DNA from: AR12 sp036265915
Lineage (GTDB): Bacteria > Methylomirabilota > Methylomirabilia > Rokubacteriales > CSP1-6
Length of the DNA stretch: 64,000 nt
NCBI GenBank assembly: GCA_036265915.1
Contig: DATAOC010000059.1
Coordinates: forward strand, 1-64,000
Direction: 5' to 3'
Shown here: positions 1 to 8,561 of the stretch, piece by piece
Position numbering within the stretch: the stretch's first letter is position 1
How the letters are laid out: each line of letters opens with the position of its first letter
Translations under genes and position numbers: made by a program
The notes under the pieces: model-generated
What the model was told of the DNA's origin: nothing
Databases searched by the model: none
Seen by the model: the letters and a program-made list of their open reading frames with translations, nothing else

Positions 1-1823
1 ATCCGGAGCTCGAACCACTCAAGGCGATGCTCGTCCAGCGGACCGAAGGCAATCCGTTCTTCCTCGAGGAGAGCATCCGCGCGCTCGTCGAGATGAAGGC
101 GCTCGTGGGCGAGCGCGGAGCGCGGCGTCTGGCCCGCGCGATCCCCGACATCCGGGTGCCACCCACCGTGCAGGCCATCCTGGCCGCCCGCATCGACCGC
201 CTCTCCCCGGAGGACAAAGCCCTGCTGCAGTCGGCGGCGGTGGTCGGCCGCGAGATCTCGTTCACGCTGCTGCAGGCCATCACGGAGCTGTCCGAGGATT
301 CGCTGCGCGCCGGACTGGCGCGCCTCCAGGCCGCCGAATTCGTCTACGAGACGGCACTCTTTCCCGAGCTCGAATACACGTTCAAGCACGCGCTGACACT
401 GGACGTGGCGTACAGCAGCCTGCTGCAGGATCGGCGCCGACTGATCCACCGGCAGATCGTCGAGGCCCTCGAAGTCATCTATGGTGACCGGCTCGGCAGC
501 GCGGTGGAGCGGCTCGCGTATCACGCGCTCCGCGCGGAGGCCTGGGACAAGGCGGTGACGTATTCGCGCGAGGCGGGCACGAAGCTCGCCGCGCGCTCGG
601 CATACCGCGAGGCGGTCGCCTGCTTCGAGCAAGCGCTGCAGGCGCTCGATCGGATGGCGGACAGCCCGGAGGTTCGCAATCGGGCATTCGACATTCGCAT
701 GGACATGCGCCGATGCCTGGTACCGCTCGGCGACTACGATCGCATTCTCGACAATCTCAAGGAAGCGGAAGCCATCGCGACCAGAGCCGACGATCGACGT
801 CGGCAGGGCCTCGTCCGCGCCTACATGACCGACTACTACCGGCTCACCGGCGACAGCGTGCAGGCAGTCAGCAGCGGCGAGGCGGCGCTGGCATTCGCGA
901 CCGAGCTCGGTGATACGCCGCTCCTCGTGCTCGCCCGCATGGTCGGGGGCCACGCGTATCACGCCGTCGGCGACTATCGGCGTGCCTGGGAACTGCTGCG
1001 GCAAAACATCGACGAGATCGGCGACGAGCTCGTCCGCGAGCGGTTCGGATCGGCGGGGCTGCCCGCCGTCCTGTCACGCGGCTATCTCGCTCTGTCGCTC
1101 GCCGATCTCGGGGAGTTCTCGCAGGCCATCGCCACTGGGCTGGAAGGCCTCCGTCTGGCCGACGCGTATGACACCGCGCACAGCCATGCGGTCGTGTCTC
1201 ACGCGCTCGGCGTCGCATACATCGGGCAGGGTGATTTCGATCGCGGCATGCCGGTGCTGGAAGACACGCTCGCCCGGTGCCGCGCCAACGACATCCCGAT
1301 GGGTGCGCGGCTGCTGGCCTCGGCGTTAGGGTACGCGTACGCGCTGCAGGGCAGGGCGCGCGAGGCGGCGCCGTTGCTCGAGGAGGCGGTTCGCCAGGCC
1401 GACGCCCTGAAGGTCGTATTCCGCTACGCGCTGTGGCTGGCGTGGCTCGGCGAGACGTATGCGCTGGCCGGGCGTCACGAGACGGCGCTCGAGCTCGCCA
1501 ACCGCGCCGTCGAGCGGGCGGAGGCGCACAGCGAGCACGGGCATCGCGCCTACGCGCTTCGGCTCGTCGGTGATCTGCTGTCGAGATCCTCGGCCTACGC
1601 CCCGCAAGCCGAGGCCGCGTACGGGACCGCGCTCGCTCTCAGCCGGTCGCTCGGGATGCGGCCACTCGAGGCGCATTGCTACCTCGGGCTCAGCGCGCTG
1701 CACCGCAAGTACGGAGACTCCCGGCAGGCAACCGAGCGGCTGGCCAGCGCCGGGGCGCTGTTCTCCTCGATGAACATGAAGTTCTGGGTGGAGCGGGACA
1801 AGCCGCTCGTCACCGAGACGTGA
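1..1823 (+). CDS. C-terminal part of an AAA-ATPase/TPR regulator of the adenylate-cyclase-linked family (5' partial)
   Basis: The reading frame is open from the window edge (first whole codon at base 3), so the start lies outside. The visible 607 residues begin in the end of an AAA/NB-ARC-like ATPase domain: the string RTEGNPFFLEES, then a VPPTVQAILAARIDRL segment, is characteristic of the family in which a class III adenylate/guanylate cyclase domain is followed by an ATPase and TPR repeats. From about residue 200 on it is all helical TPR-like repeats (paired A-x-x-G-x-A/Y-x-x-A patterns). The N-terminal cyclase or DNA-binding domain cannot be seen, so a LuxR/MalT-like regulator is the main alternative. 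Its stop TGA overlaps the GTG start of the next gene (GTGA), suggesting translational coupling. Confidence 0.75.
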   Translation, partial: PELEPLKAMLVQRTEGNPFFLEESIRALVEMKALVGERGARRLARAIPDIRVPPTVQAILAARIDRLSPEDKALLQSAAVVGREISFTLLQAITELSEDSLRAGLARLQAAEFVYETALFPELEYTFKHALTLDVAYSSLLQDRRRLIHRQIVEALEVIYGDRLGSAVERLAYHALRAEAWDKAVTYSREAGTKLAARSAYREAVACFEQALQALDRMADSPEVRNRAFDIRMDMRRCLVPLGDYDRILDNLKEAEAIATRADDRRRQGLVRAYMTDYYRLTGDSVQAVSSGEAALAFATELGDTPLLVLARMVGGHAYHAVGDYRRAWELLRQNIDEIGDELVRERFGSAGLPAVLSRGYLALSLADLGEFSQAIATGLEGLRLADAYDTAHSHAVVSHALGVAYIGQGDFDRGMPVLEDTLARCRANDIPMGARLLASALGYAYALQGRAREAAPLLEEAVRQADALKVVFRYALWLAWLGETYALAGRHETALELANRAVERAEAHSEHGHRAYALRLVGDLLSRSSAYAPQAEAAYGTALALSRSLGMRPLEAHCYLGLSALHRKYGDSRQATERLASAGALFSSMNMKFWVERDKPLVTET

Positions 1824-3202
1824 GCCGCGGCTGGTTCGTGCGGCGAGTGGTCTTCCCGCTCGCTGAAGGTCTCGGCCGGCGCCGGATGTGGTCGCACGCG
1901 CAACGGCTTCGGCGGCTGCAGTGGCAATCACCGGCGACGATCCAGGCTCATATGAACACCCGACTGCAGGCGCTGGTCGCCGTCGCGAGCGACGTGCCGT
2001 ACTACCGTGACCTGTTCCGTGGCGCCGGCATCGATCCGGCGACGATCCGATCCGTGGAGGATCTCGCCCGCGTTCCATTGACGAGCAAGGCGGACCTGCG
2101 TGCAGGATTTCCGGACAGGACGACCGCGCACGCGGTGCCCTCGCAACGCCGGCGCGCGATGAGGACCTCGGGCTCGACGGGACTTCCGTTCAACTTCTAC
2201 TGGGATCGCGCGTGCGCCGACGAGCTGTTCGGGACGTACCTGTCGTGCCTCGAGTGGGCCGGCGCCGGCCTCTGGGACACGCATGTGGCGGTCGCGGTTC
2301 CGGCGACGTTCGCCAGCAATCCGGACCCGCCGTCGCCGACGCGCCGCTGGGCCCGCCGCCTGGCATTCGGCGAGCAGGTGATCAGGCTCTCCGCGATCGA
2401 CGTGACGACGCAAGACTTCGTCGACGTCGTCGGAGGACTCCGGGATCGCGGGTACTTCATCCGTGCCTATCCCTCTGCGCTCGCGCACCTGGCCGCCCGG
2501 CTGGTCCACGAGGATCGGCCGCTGCCCCGGTATCCCGCGGTCGTGATCACGTATGGCGAGACGCTCACGGAGACCAACGCCGCGCACATTGCCGAGGTCT
2601 TCAGGTGCCGGGTCGTCAACAACTACACCAGCTGGGACATCCCGCTCATCGCCCAGACGTGCCCGGACAATCCGCGGATGCTCCACGTCAATTCCGATCG
2701 TGTCATCGTCCGGATCGTCAGGCCGGACGGCACGCCGGCGCCGCGGGGCGAGTCAGGCCGCGTCGCGGTTACCGATCTTGGCAATCAGGTCATGCCGTTC
2801 ATCAACTATCTCCTCGGCGATCGTGCCGTCGATGCTGGCTGGTGCGACTGTGGTCGCGGTTGGCCGGCGCTCGCCAGCGTCGACGGCCGCGACACCGAGG
2901 TCATCGAGACGCCGAGCGGCGCGCGCGTGAGCGGCGTCATGCTGGGCCATTACCTGACATTCGTCGCCGGCGTCGTCCCGTACGTCTGGGAATACCAGGC
3001 TGTTCAGGTCGCGCCGAGCGCGGTCTGCCTCCGTATCGTCCCGACCGCGCGGTTCAGCGAGGAGTTCGCGCGGCTGCTCGTGGGACACGTCGAAAAGCTT
3101 CTCGGCGGCGGCGTGCTGACGACCGTGGAGGTCGTCGATCACATTCCGACCGAGACATCGGGCAAGCGGCTGATCATCAAGCCATTGGCGCGGAGCGCCT
3201 GA
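1820..3202 (+). CDS. Phenylacetate-CoA ligase/CapK-like adenylate-forming enzyme
   Basis: 460 residues with the GTG start chosen because it overlaps the preceding stop by 4 bases (GTGA). An upstream in-frame start would lie deep in the previous gene. The P-loop of the ANL adenylating superfamily is visible as RTSGSTGLP near residue 115, and ITYGETLT and the late GRDTEVIETPSG and ETSGKRLIIK segments match the PaaK/CapK branch, which includes coenzyme F390 synthetase-like proteins. Such enzymes activate a carboxylic acid with ATP. In polysaccharide loci CapK-type members act near glycosyltransferases, and a membrane glycosyltransferase is encoded convergently just downstream. The substrate cannot be told from sequence. 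Confidence 0.8.
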   Translation: MSRGWFVRRVVFPLAEGLGRRRMWSHAQRLRRLQWQSPATIQAHMNTRLQALVAVASDVPYYRDLFRGAGIDPATIRSVEDLARVPLTSKADLRAGFPDRTTAHAVPSQRRRAMRTSGSTGLPFNFYWDRACADELFGTYLSCLEWAGAGLWDTHVAVAVPATFASNPDPPSPTRRWARRLAFGEQVIRLSAIDVTTQDFVDVVGGLRDRGYFIRAYPSALAHLAARLVHEDRPLPRYPAVVITYGETLTETNAAHIAEVFRCRVVNNYTSWDIPLIAQTCPDNPRMLHVNSDRVIVRIVRPDGTPAPRGESGRVAVTDLGNQVMPFINYLLGDRAVDAGWCDCGRGWPALASVDGRDTEVIETPSGARVSGVMLGHYLTFVAGVVPYVWEYQAVQVAPSAVCLRIVPTARFSEEFARLLVGHVEKLLGGGVLTTVEVVDHIPTETSGKRLIIKPLARSA

Positions 3203-3217
3203 GACAGCGCGGTCCGG

Positions 3218-3430
3218 TCAGCCAGCGACCCGGTCGATCCACCGCTGCGCGTACGCAGCGCCGCGTTCCTCCGCCAGCCGCGCGCTCCGTTCGCGGCACG
3301 CAACCGTCTCGACGTGAGCCGTCGGCGCGACCAGCGCGCGACTGATGCGCACGTGGGCATTCCAGTTCGCGGCGGCGGCGACGGCCACGACGTCGACGCG
3401 GAACCCACGATAGTCGCTGAGGACGATCAT
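3218..3430 (-). CDS. Small conserved protein coupled to the glycosyltransferase
   Basis: 70 residues starting MIVLSDYRGFRVDVVAV and ending ERGAAYAQRWIDRVAG. The ATG overlaps the stop of the upstream glycosyltransferase (ATGA at 3427-3430), the normal arrangement for a coupled second gene. It has no signal peptide or membrane segment. The pattern of alternating hydrophobics in the first 40 residues, then a helix, suggests a small alpha/beta fold. I recognise it only as a small conserved hypothetical type; function is unknown. It is easily missed because it is short and lies in the tail of a longer antisense-shifted frame. Confidence 0.6.
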   Translation of the reverse strand: MIVLSDYRGFRVDVVAVAAAANWNAHVRISRALVAPTAHVETVACRERSARLAEERGAAYAQRWIDRVAG

Positions 3431-4455
3431 TTCGCGGCCACCGAGGCCCGCCGACGGGTGACGAACCAGCCGGGCAGGTGATGCTCGGCGACGGCGAACA
3501 CGTAGCTCAAGCCGCTGTAGACGAAGTACGTCATGTGCAGCGTCATGCTGACGAGGGCGAAGACGAGCCCGCCGCACCGGAAGAAGAACAGGTAGAGCTG
3601 GCGGTTGAGCGCGACCACGCCTGCGAGCGCCAGGGCGGCCACGGCGGCCAGCTCGATCTTCAGGACGGCGAAGGGCAACACGAGAATGCTGAGCGCCACG
3701 AGCATCGCACTCAGCCGCTGGTCCCAGGCGACGTTCAAGGTATCGGGCAGCATCTCGGTCTCGAGGGTCAAGCGCGACCACGGGATCGCCCGTTGCAAGA
3801 TGTCCGTCCGGATCATCGACACCAGCGTCCACTGCTTCAGATGCGTGCCCTGGATGCGTTTGTCGAGAAGGATGGTGCGACCCGCGCGGCGGAGCCGATG
3901 GCCGAGCTCGATGTCCTCGATCGATGGCCGTCGGAAGCGGCGCTCGTCGAAGCCGCCGATCTCGTCGAAATCACGGCGGCGGATGGCTCCGCAGCCGGCC
4001 CAGAAGGTGGACGCTTCCCCGTGGCCGTTCTGGTGCACGAAATGATGGAGGAGGTTTCGATAGCGGGATACGTGGCGGCTCACCCGCGGCGTCGCGTCGT
4101 AGGAGCCGAAGACCGCGGCGACGTCCGGGCGATCCACGAAGACGCGTCGGATACGCTCGATGGTTCCCGGGCGCACGACGACGTCCGCGTCGACGAAAAA
4201 CAGCACGTCGCCCCGCGCATGCTGCGCGCCGTGGTTCCGCGCCGCGGCCGGCCCGGCGTTCGCGGGCATGCGCAACACGGTGACTCCGAGCGCGAGCGCA
4301 CCCTCGGCAGTGTCGTCGGTGGACCCGTCGTCGACGACGAGAATCTCCACGTCAGATGCCGCTTGCGCGTGCAACGCCGCGACACATTCGCTCAGGTCCC
4401 GCAGGTTGTTGTACACGGGCACGATGACCGACAACCGCAGCGTGCTCTCCGCCAT
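3427..4455 (-). CDS. Family 2 membrane glycosyltransferase
   Basis: 342 residues. A GAGGAG Shine-Dalgarno stands 4 bases before the ATG at 4455; longer in-frame extensions are not needed. The N-terminal GT-A domain shows LSVIVPVYNN, VDDGSTDDT and the metal-binding DAD (FFVDADVVV, about residue 95), followed by the acceptor-side SIEDIELGHRLRRAG. The C-terminal third carries three to four hydrophobic segments (LVALSILVLPF, VAALALAGVVAL, LVSMTLHMTYFVY), so the enzyme is membrane anchored with a cytosolic catalytic domain. It probably transfers sugar from a nucleotide donor to a lipid-linked or surface glycan. It is convergent with the PaaK/CapK-like gene and is followed by a 70-residue coupled gene. 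Confidence 0.85.
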   Translation of the reverse strand: MAESTLRLSVIVPVYNNLRDLSECVAALHAQAASDVEILVVDDGSTDDTAEGALALGVTVLRMPANAGPAAARNHGAQHARGDVLFFVDADVVVRPGTIERIRRVFVDRPDVAAVFGSYDATPRVSRHVSRYRNLLHHFVHQNGHGEASTFWAGCGAIRRRDFDEIGGFDERRFRRPSIEDIELGHRLRRAGRTILLDKRIQGTHLKQWTLVSMIRTDILQRAIPWSRLTLETEMLPDTLNVAWDQRLSAMLVALSILVLPFAVLKIELAAVAALALAGVVALNRQLYLFFFRCGGLVFALVSMTLHMTYFVYSGLSYVFAVAEHHLPGWFVTRRRASVAAK

Positions 4456-4727
4456 GATCTCCTCGACGCGGGGACTATTCGGGTACCGTGAACTGTAGGG
4501 AGATCGGGGGGCGGGGCCAATAGGCCGGAAGATAGAAGGCCTCGAAGCGGGCTGGCCGGGCGGTTTCGACAGCGCCAGCCGGTGTTCGCCGCGGCGTGGG
4601 CAGCGTTCCTCGCAGTGCGTCAGCAGGCGCCGCAGGACAATCCGTTTCACAGGTGCGTGAACGTTTTGACAAGGTGAGCGGCGGGGCAAGGCACGGGAAC
4701 CGTCCGGCACGCGGGATCGTTCACTCG

Positions 4728-5237
4728 ATGCTTGCCGCCCGAGCGCTACGCAGGAGTGTGACAACGGACGATGCCGGTGTTGCGGTGACAACCGTGAGGG
4801 CTGTCGCATTCGTCTGCGCGGTCGCGATCCCGTCGGTGACCATCGGCGGTTCCCGGCCGCCCGCGCGATCCAGCGCCGCCACCGCGAGTGCGGCGCGTGC
4901 GGGCAACGCGGCCAGCGGCGCCGCGCTGTTCGCCAAGCTGCCGTGCGTCTCCTGTCACGACGTCCTGCACAAGCTGCCCGGCGGCGACATCTGCCCGAAC
5001 CTGGGCAGCATCGCGACGGAAGCGGCGCGCATCGTGCGCTCACGCGAGTATCGGGGGAAGGCGCGCGACGCGGCCGGATACATCCGCGAGTCGATTGTCG
5101 ACCCGGACGCGTATATCGTTCCGGGCGCCAGCTACAAGACGCCGGACGGACACAGCGTGATGCCAAGGGATTTCGCGCGGACGCTGACGGCCACGCAGAT
5201 CGACGATCTCGTGGCGTTCCTGCTGACCAAGCGATGA
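4728..5237 (+). CDS. Exported c-type cytochrome (monoheme)
   Basis: About 169 residues from the ATG at 4728. GTG codons at 4758, 4785 and 4794 are alternatives, and no clear Shine-Dalgarno decides. A hydrophobic export segment (VRAVAFVCAVAIPSV) precedes a single heme site CVSCH near residue 80, and a later VMPRDF gives the likely Met axial ligand before the terminal helix TATQIDDLVAFLLTK, as in class I cytochromes c. It should act as a periplasmic electron carrier. No partner oxidoreductase is adjacent, although a secreted small protein gene follows in the same direction. Confidence 0.8.
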   Translation: MLAARALRRSVTTDDAGVAVTTVRAVAFVCAVAIPSVTIGGSRPPARSSAATASAARAGNAASGAALFAKLPCVSCHDVLHKLPGGDICPNLGSIATEAARIVRSREYRGKARDAAGYIRESIVDPDAYIVPGASYKTPDGHSVMPRDFARTLTATQIDDLVAFLLTKR

Positions 5238-5325
5238 CGGGTTACATCTCGACGCGAGGCGGGCATGCTCGGCTCGCGTCCGAGCGAAGCACATCATCCA
5301 CCACAACACACCCCTGGAGGGTCGT

Positions 5326-5733
5326 ATGAGATTCGTTCAACGATGCAGCGCGGTGGTCCTCGGTCTGGCGATGGTGGTCGGCACGGTCTCGGCCGCGTCG
5401 GCGGCGGATTCCACCACCGTGAAGCTCAGCCCGCAGAGCAGCTCCGGCGAGTCGGGGACGGCGACGCTGACGAAGGAGGGCGACAAGCAGACCAAGGTCG
5501 TCCTCGACGTGAAGGGCGGCTCCGGGCAGCAGCCCGTGCACATCCACAAGGGGACGTGCGCCAACCTGGATCCGAAGCCGGCGTATCCGCTGTCGCCGGT
5601 GACGAACGGCAAGTCGGAGACCGTCGTCAACGCGTCGCTCGACGACCTCGAGAAGGGCGGCTACGCGATCAACGGCCACAAGTCGGCGCAGGAGGTCAAG
5701 ACGTACGTCTTCTGCGGGGATATCGGCAAGTAG
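5326..5733 (+). CDS. Small secreted protein with a HIHKGTC motif
   Basis: 135 residues with a good Shine-Dalgarno (GGAGGG) 4 bases before ATG and a classical signal peptide ending ...TVSAASAA. The mature protein is beta-rich, with two conserved-looking cysteines (HIHKGTC and YVFCGDI) likely forming a disulfide, and a VHIHKG stretch resembling those in CHRD and Cu/Zn-SOD-like extracytoplasmic domains. No full metal site is present, so enzymatic activity is doubtful. Function unknown. A perfect hairpin lies 19 bases past its stop. Confidence 0.75.
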   Translation: MRFVQRCSAVVLGLAMVVGTVSAASAADSTTVKLSPQSSSGESGTATLTKEGDKQTKVVLDVKGGSGQQPVHIHKGTCANLDPKPAYPLSPVTNGKSETVVNASLDDLEKGGYAINGHKSAQEVKTYVFCGDIGK

Positions 5734-5752
5734 TCGCAGCCGCCGTCGATGC

Positions 5753-5786
5753 GTGACCCCGGGTGCCGTCAGCGGCCCGGGGTCAC
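5753..5786. terminator. Perfect 11-bp hairpin between convergent genes
   Basis: Arms GTGACCCCGGG (5753-5763) and CCCGGGGTCAC (5776-5786) pair without mismatch around a 12-base loop. It sits between a plus-strand gene ending at 5733 and a minus-strand gene whose stop lies in the right arm, so it can serve both directions. There is no strong T-run on either side. Confidence 0.65.
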
Positions 5787-6615
5787 CTTCCCAGTGCCTT
5801 CGCCTTCCACAGCTCCCACCGCCGGTTGATCGTCGAGCTGATCGTGGCCTCCGCCATGCGCGCCTCGTCCGCATCGAGGTACGTCACCGGACCACCGAGC
5901 CCGAGCGCCTGCGCCTGCAGCCGCGCGTTCACCTCGGTGTACACGCTGCGAAAGACGGCCAGCGGCAGCGTGGGCGCCACGACGACGGCGCCGTGCCCGC
6001 GCATGAGCGCGACGGGCCGGGTACCGAGCGTCTGCGCCAGCGCGTGCCCCAGCGCCGGCGTGGCGATGAGCATGTTGGTCGGGTTGCCGGCCGCTGTCTT
6101 GATGTCGAAGACGGGGACGCCACCGCCGAGAAATGCGCTCATGTGGTACATCGGTCGCAGCGGCACCGTGGTCGCGCCGAACGGAATCACGGACGGCGAG
6201 TGGTTGTGGACGACCGCCATCACGCCGGGCTGGGCCTTGTAGATCTCCCCGTGGATGAAGCGTTCGAGAAAGCTCGTCCGCCCGCGCGGATCGACCGGCG
6301 TGCTGTCCAGGTCGTACTCCATGATGTCGGCGGCAGTCACCAGCGCCGGCGCCATGCTGCGCGACATCAGAAACCGGTTCGCCGCGCCCGGATGGCGCAC
6401 GCTCACGTGGCCGTAGCCGTCGACGACGCCTCGTTGGCGAGGATCCGGTTCGCAGCGACGAGATCGTCGATGACGGACGCGGGCGGCGCGGGGGCCGCCG
6501 GCTGCGGCGCCGCACTCCGGGCGCCCCCGAGCGCGGCCAGGACGGCAACGGACACCCCGATCACGAAGCGGCGCCCGCTCGCGTGCGGGAGTTCCGTGCC
6601 GATGGGCATCCGCAT
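5783..6615 (-). pseudogene. Class II aldolase/adducin family enzyme, broken by a one-base frameshift
   Basis: Two frames join into one 277-residue protein if a single G is restored near base 6430. The upstream frame reads VIDDLVAANRILANE and then runs out of frame to a stop at 6403. The other frame carries on with the expected family sequence, GVVDGYGHVSVRHPG. The downstream part is a complete class II aldolase domain with zinc-ligand patterns VVHNHS and MRGHGAVVV and the glutamate in FLERFIHGE. The N-terminus (SGRRFVIGVSVAVLAALGGA) looks like a twin-arginine or Sec export signal, unusual for this mostly cytosolic family. The start (6615) is 2 bases after the stop of the monooxygenase gene. 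It could be a real inactivating deletion or a consensus error. Confidence 0.75.
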
Positions 6616-6617
6616 GC

Positions 6618-7703
6618 CTACTTCGGCACCAGGTTCTTGAACCGCGGCATCACCTCGCGCGCCAGCAGCTCCATCGAGTGACGCCACACCTTCGGCTCGT
6701 CGGCGTAGTCGAAGCAGAACAGCAGCAGGGTGCCGAAGCCGCCGACCTCCTCGTAGATCCCGTGCAGCTTCTCGGCGACGGTATCCGGCGAGCCCACGAG
6801 CCAGTTGTGACGGGCGCAGTACTCGGGCGTGACGTCGGAGTCCGGGACCGACGGCTCGTGCTTCAGGTACTCGGTGAAGCCGAAGGCGCCGAGCAGCGGA
6901 AGGAAGTACTCGCGCATCATCCGGCCCATCATGCCGCCGGCGGACAGACGCAGCGCGTCGGCGTCCGTATCGGCGACGAAAATCTCTCGCACCAGACGCC
7001 AGTCAGCGCGGCGCGGCGTGCGCTTCGCGCGCGCGGCGCCTTGCTCGACGGCCTCCCAGTGGCTGCCGACGTACGCGGGATTCAGGTTCAGGCTCATGGG
7101 CCAGAAGCCGCGCTCGCCGGCGAGCTTGAGCGTGTCCGAGCCCTTGTTCAGACCCGCCACGCCGATGGGCGGATGCGGCTGCTGTAGCGGCTTGATGTGC
7201 GGCTTCAGCGTGCCGAACAGCGTGCCCGTCTTCGTGACGTGCCAGTACTTGCCCTTGTAGTCGAACTCCGGCTCGTCACTCCAGAGGCGGAGGATGATGT
7301 CCAGAGACTCGCGCGTCATCTCGCGGTTCTGGCCCGACATGCCGTCGACGTTGAAGAGCGCCCAGTCACTCGGCAGACCGCTGGCGGCCACGCCGAAGTT
7401 GAGACGGCCCTGCGCGAGGTGGTCGAGCATGGCGACGCGGTTGGCCAGCTCCGCCGGATGGTGGAAGGGCATCAGGAAGCCGCCGGGACCGATGCGCATC
7501 CGGCTCGTCTGCATGAGCGCTTGCGCGACCAGCAGATCAGGCGCGGGGTGCGGCTCCCACGGCGCGGTGTGGTGCTCGCCGATCCACGCCTCGCTGAAGC
7601 CGAGCTCGTCCGCCCACCGCAGCTGCTGTAGATCCCACTGGTGGCCGTCGTTGAGCCGCCGCTCGGGCGGGTGCGACGGCATCGTGAACAGTCCGTATTC
7701 CAT
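6618..7703 (-). CDS. Luciferase-like (LLM class) flavin-dependent monooxygenase
   Basis: 361 residues, with a perfect AGGAGG 6 bases before ATG. It begins MEYGLFTMPSHPPERR and has the TIM-barrel pattern of bacterial luciferase-like enzymes: WADELGFSEAWIGEHH, the RMRIGPGGFLMPFHHPAELANR strand-helix (positions about 70-95), LDHLAQGRLNFGVAASGLPSDW and a terminal GSPDTVAEKL...FGTLLLF. Such enzymes use reduced FMN or F420 to oxygenate small organic substrates. The aldolase-like gene follows 2 bases later, suggesting a joint catabolic step. The true substrate is unknown. Confidence 0.9.
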   Translation of the reverse strand: MEYGLFTMPSHPPERRLNDGHQWDLQQLRWADELGFSEAWIGEHHTAPWEPHPAPDLLVAQALMQTSRMRIGPGGFLMPFHHPAELANRVAMLDHLAQGRLNFGVAASGLPSDWALFNVDGMSGQNREMTRESLDIILRLWSDEPEFDYKGKYWHVTKTGTLFGTLKPHIKPLQQPHPPIGVAGLNKGSDTLKLAGERGFWPMSLNLNPAYVGSHWEAVEQGAARAKRTPRRADWRLVREIFVADTDADALRLSAGGMMGRMMREYFLPLLGAFGFTEYLKHEPSVPDSDVTPEYCARHNWLVGSPDTVAEKLHGIYEEVGGFGTLLLFCFDYADEPKVWRHSMELLAREVMPRFKNLVPK

Positions 7704-7894
7704 GGGCGACCTCCTGTCCGAAGACGCTGTGCCGGGAGTGTACTCCCCGCCTGCGGGGTGCGAAACGCCGCCGCCGAGGATTGCGCGATCGAGGGAGGAC
7801 CGACAGCTGCGCCGGCGTTGACACGCGCGCCCGTCTGGCGCGTCAGGATTGTGCGCTTGATCCATAACCCGCTGATTTCCATCGGTTCCGACCG

Positions 7895-7909
7895 TGGCAT
7901 GCGTGCTGC
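7895..7909 (+). promoter_or_regulatory. Possible sigma-54 (-24/-12) promoter
   Basis: TGGCATGCGTGCTGC has GG and GC exactly 10 bases apart, with a near-consensus TGGCA at -24 but CTGC rather than TTGC at -12. It lies 58 bases before the start of a secreted-protein gene. It is weaker than the sites at 34266, 40152 and 52075. A TTGACA at 7818-7823 offers an alternative housekeeping promoter. Confidence 0.35.
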
Positions 7910-7966
7910 ATTTCGCACCTCGCGCCGAGCGGTCGTCCGGCTCGGCTGGGAGAGGAGGCGACAGCG

Positions 7967-8545
7967 ATGGCGGCTCGACATTCCAGGTCTTCGTGGGCGA
8001 TCGGCCTCGCCGTGGCCATGGCCGTCGTGCTCATGGCGGTGACCGTGCAGGCGCAGATGCCGAAGCCGCCGTCGACCAGCAAGCCGGTGGCGCCCGCCGC
8101 GCGACCACTGACGGATGCCGAGCGTAAATCGTGGGAGGACCTTCAGGCCGCGCAGCGACAGTTCGATACCGACAGTGGCCGCGTGATGGCCGGCTCTCCG
8201 GACGGCCGTCGCCGAGTTCCTGAAGCGATCGCCAAGCAGTTCGGCGTTGCGGACAAGGTCGTCACCGATCTACGGGCGCGCCGCATAAGCTACGGCGAGG
8301 TGACGATCGCGCTGGCGCTCTCGCAGCAGATGATGAGGCGCGACAAGCTCACGCAGCAGCAGGCGCTCGACCGCGTGCTCGCGCCGCGCTCGGCGGGCCG
8401 GAGCTGGGGGGTTGTCGCGCGCGATCTCGGGCTGAAGATCGGGGACGTCGTCAGCGATGTCCGGAAGGCGGACGGTCAGCTGCCGAAGTCGACCGTTGTC
8501 CCCAGGGCGGCGGCACCCCGGCCCGCCGCCCCCCCGCGACATTGA
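7967..8545 (+). CDS. Secreted protein of unknown function, Pro/Ala-rich ends
   Basis: 192 residues, GAGAGGAGG ribosome-binding site before ATG. Residues 1-30 form a signal peptide (WAIGLAVAMAVVLMAVTVQAQ). A Pro-rich linker leads into a helical domain of about 110 residues containing VPEAIAKQFGVADKVVTDLRARRISYGEV and SWGVVARDLGLKIGDVVSDVR, two similar helix-turn units. A short Ala/Pro tail follows. No catalytic motif is visible. Related helical exported proteins occur as uncharacterised families in soil bacteria. Function is not assigned. Confidence 0.65.
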   Translation: MAARHSRSSWAIGLAVAMAVVLMAVTVQAQMPKPPSTSKPVAPAARPLTDAERKSWEDLQAAQRQFDTDSGRVMAGSPDGRRRVPEAIAKQFGVADKVVTDLRARRISYGEVTIALALSQQMMRRDKLTQQQALDRVLAPRSAGRSWGVVARDLGLKIGDVVSDVRKADGQLPKSTVVPRAAAPRPAAPPRH

Positions 8546-8561
8546 GAAGCATCGACCGCGC

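Noticed and set aside
6403..6430. Recoding (programmed frameshift) in the aldolase gene
   Set aside because: There is no slippery run or downstream structure at the shift point; a simple one-base loss explains it.
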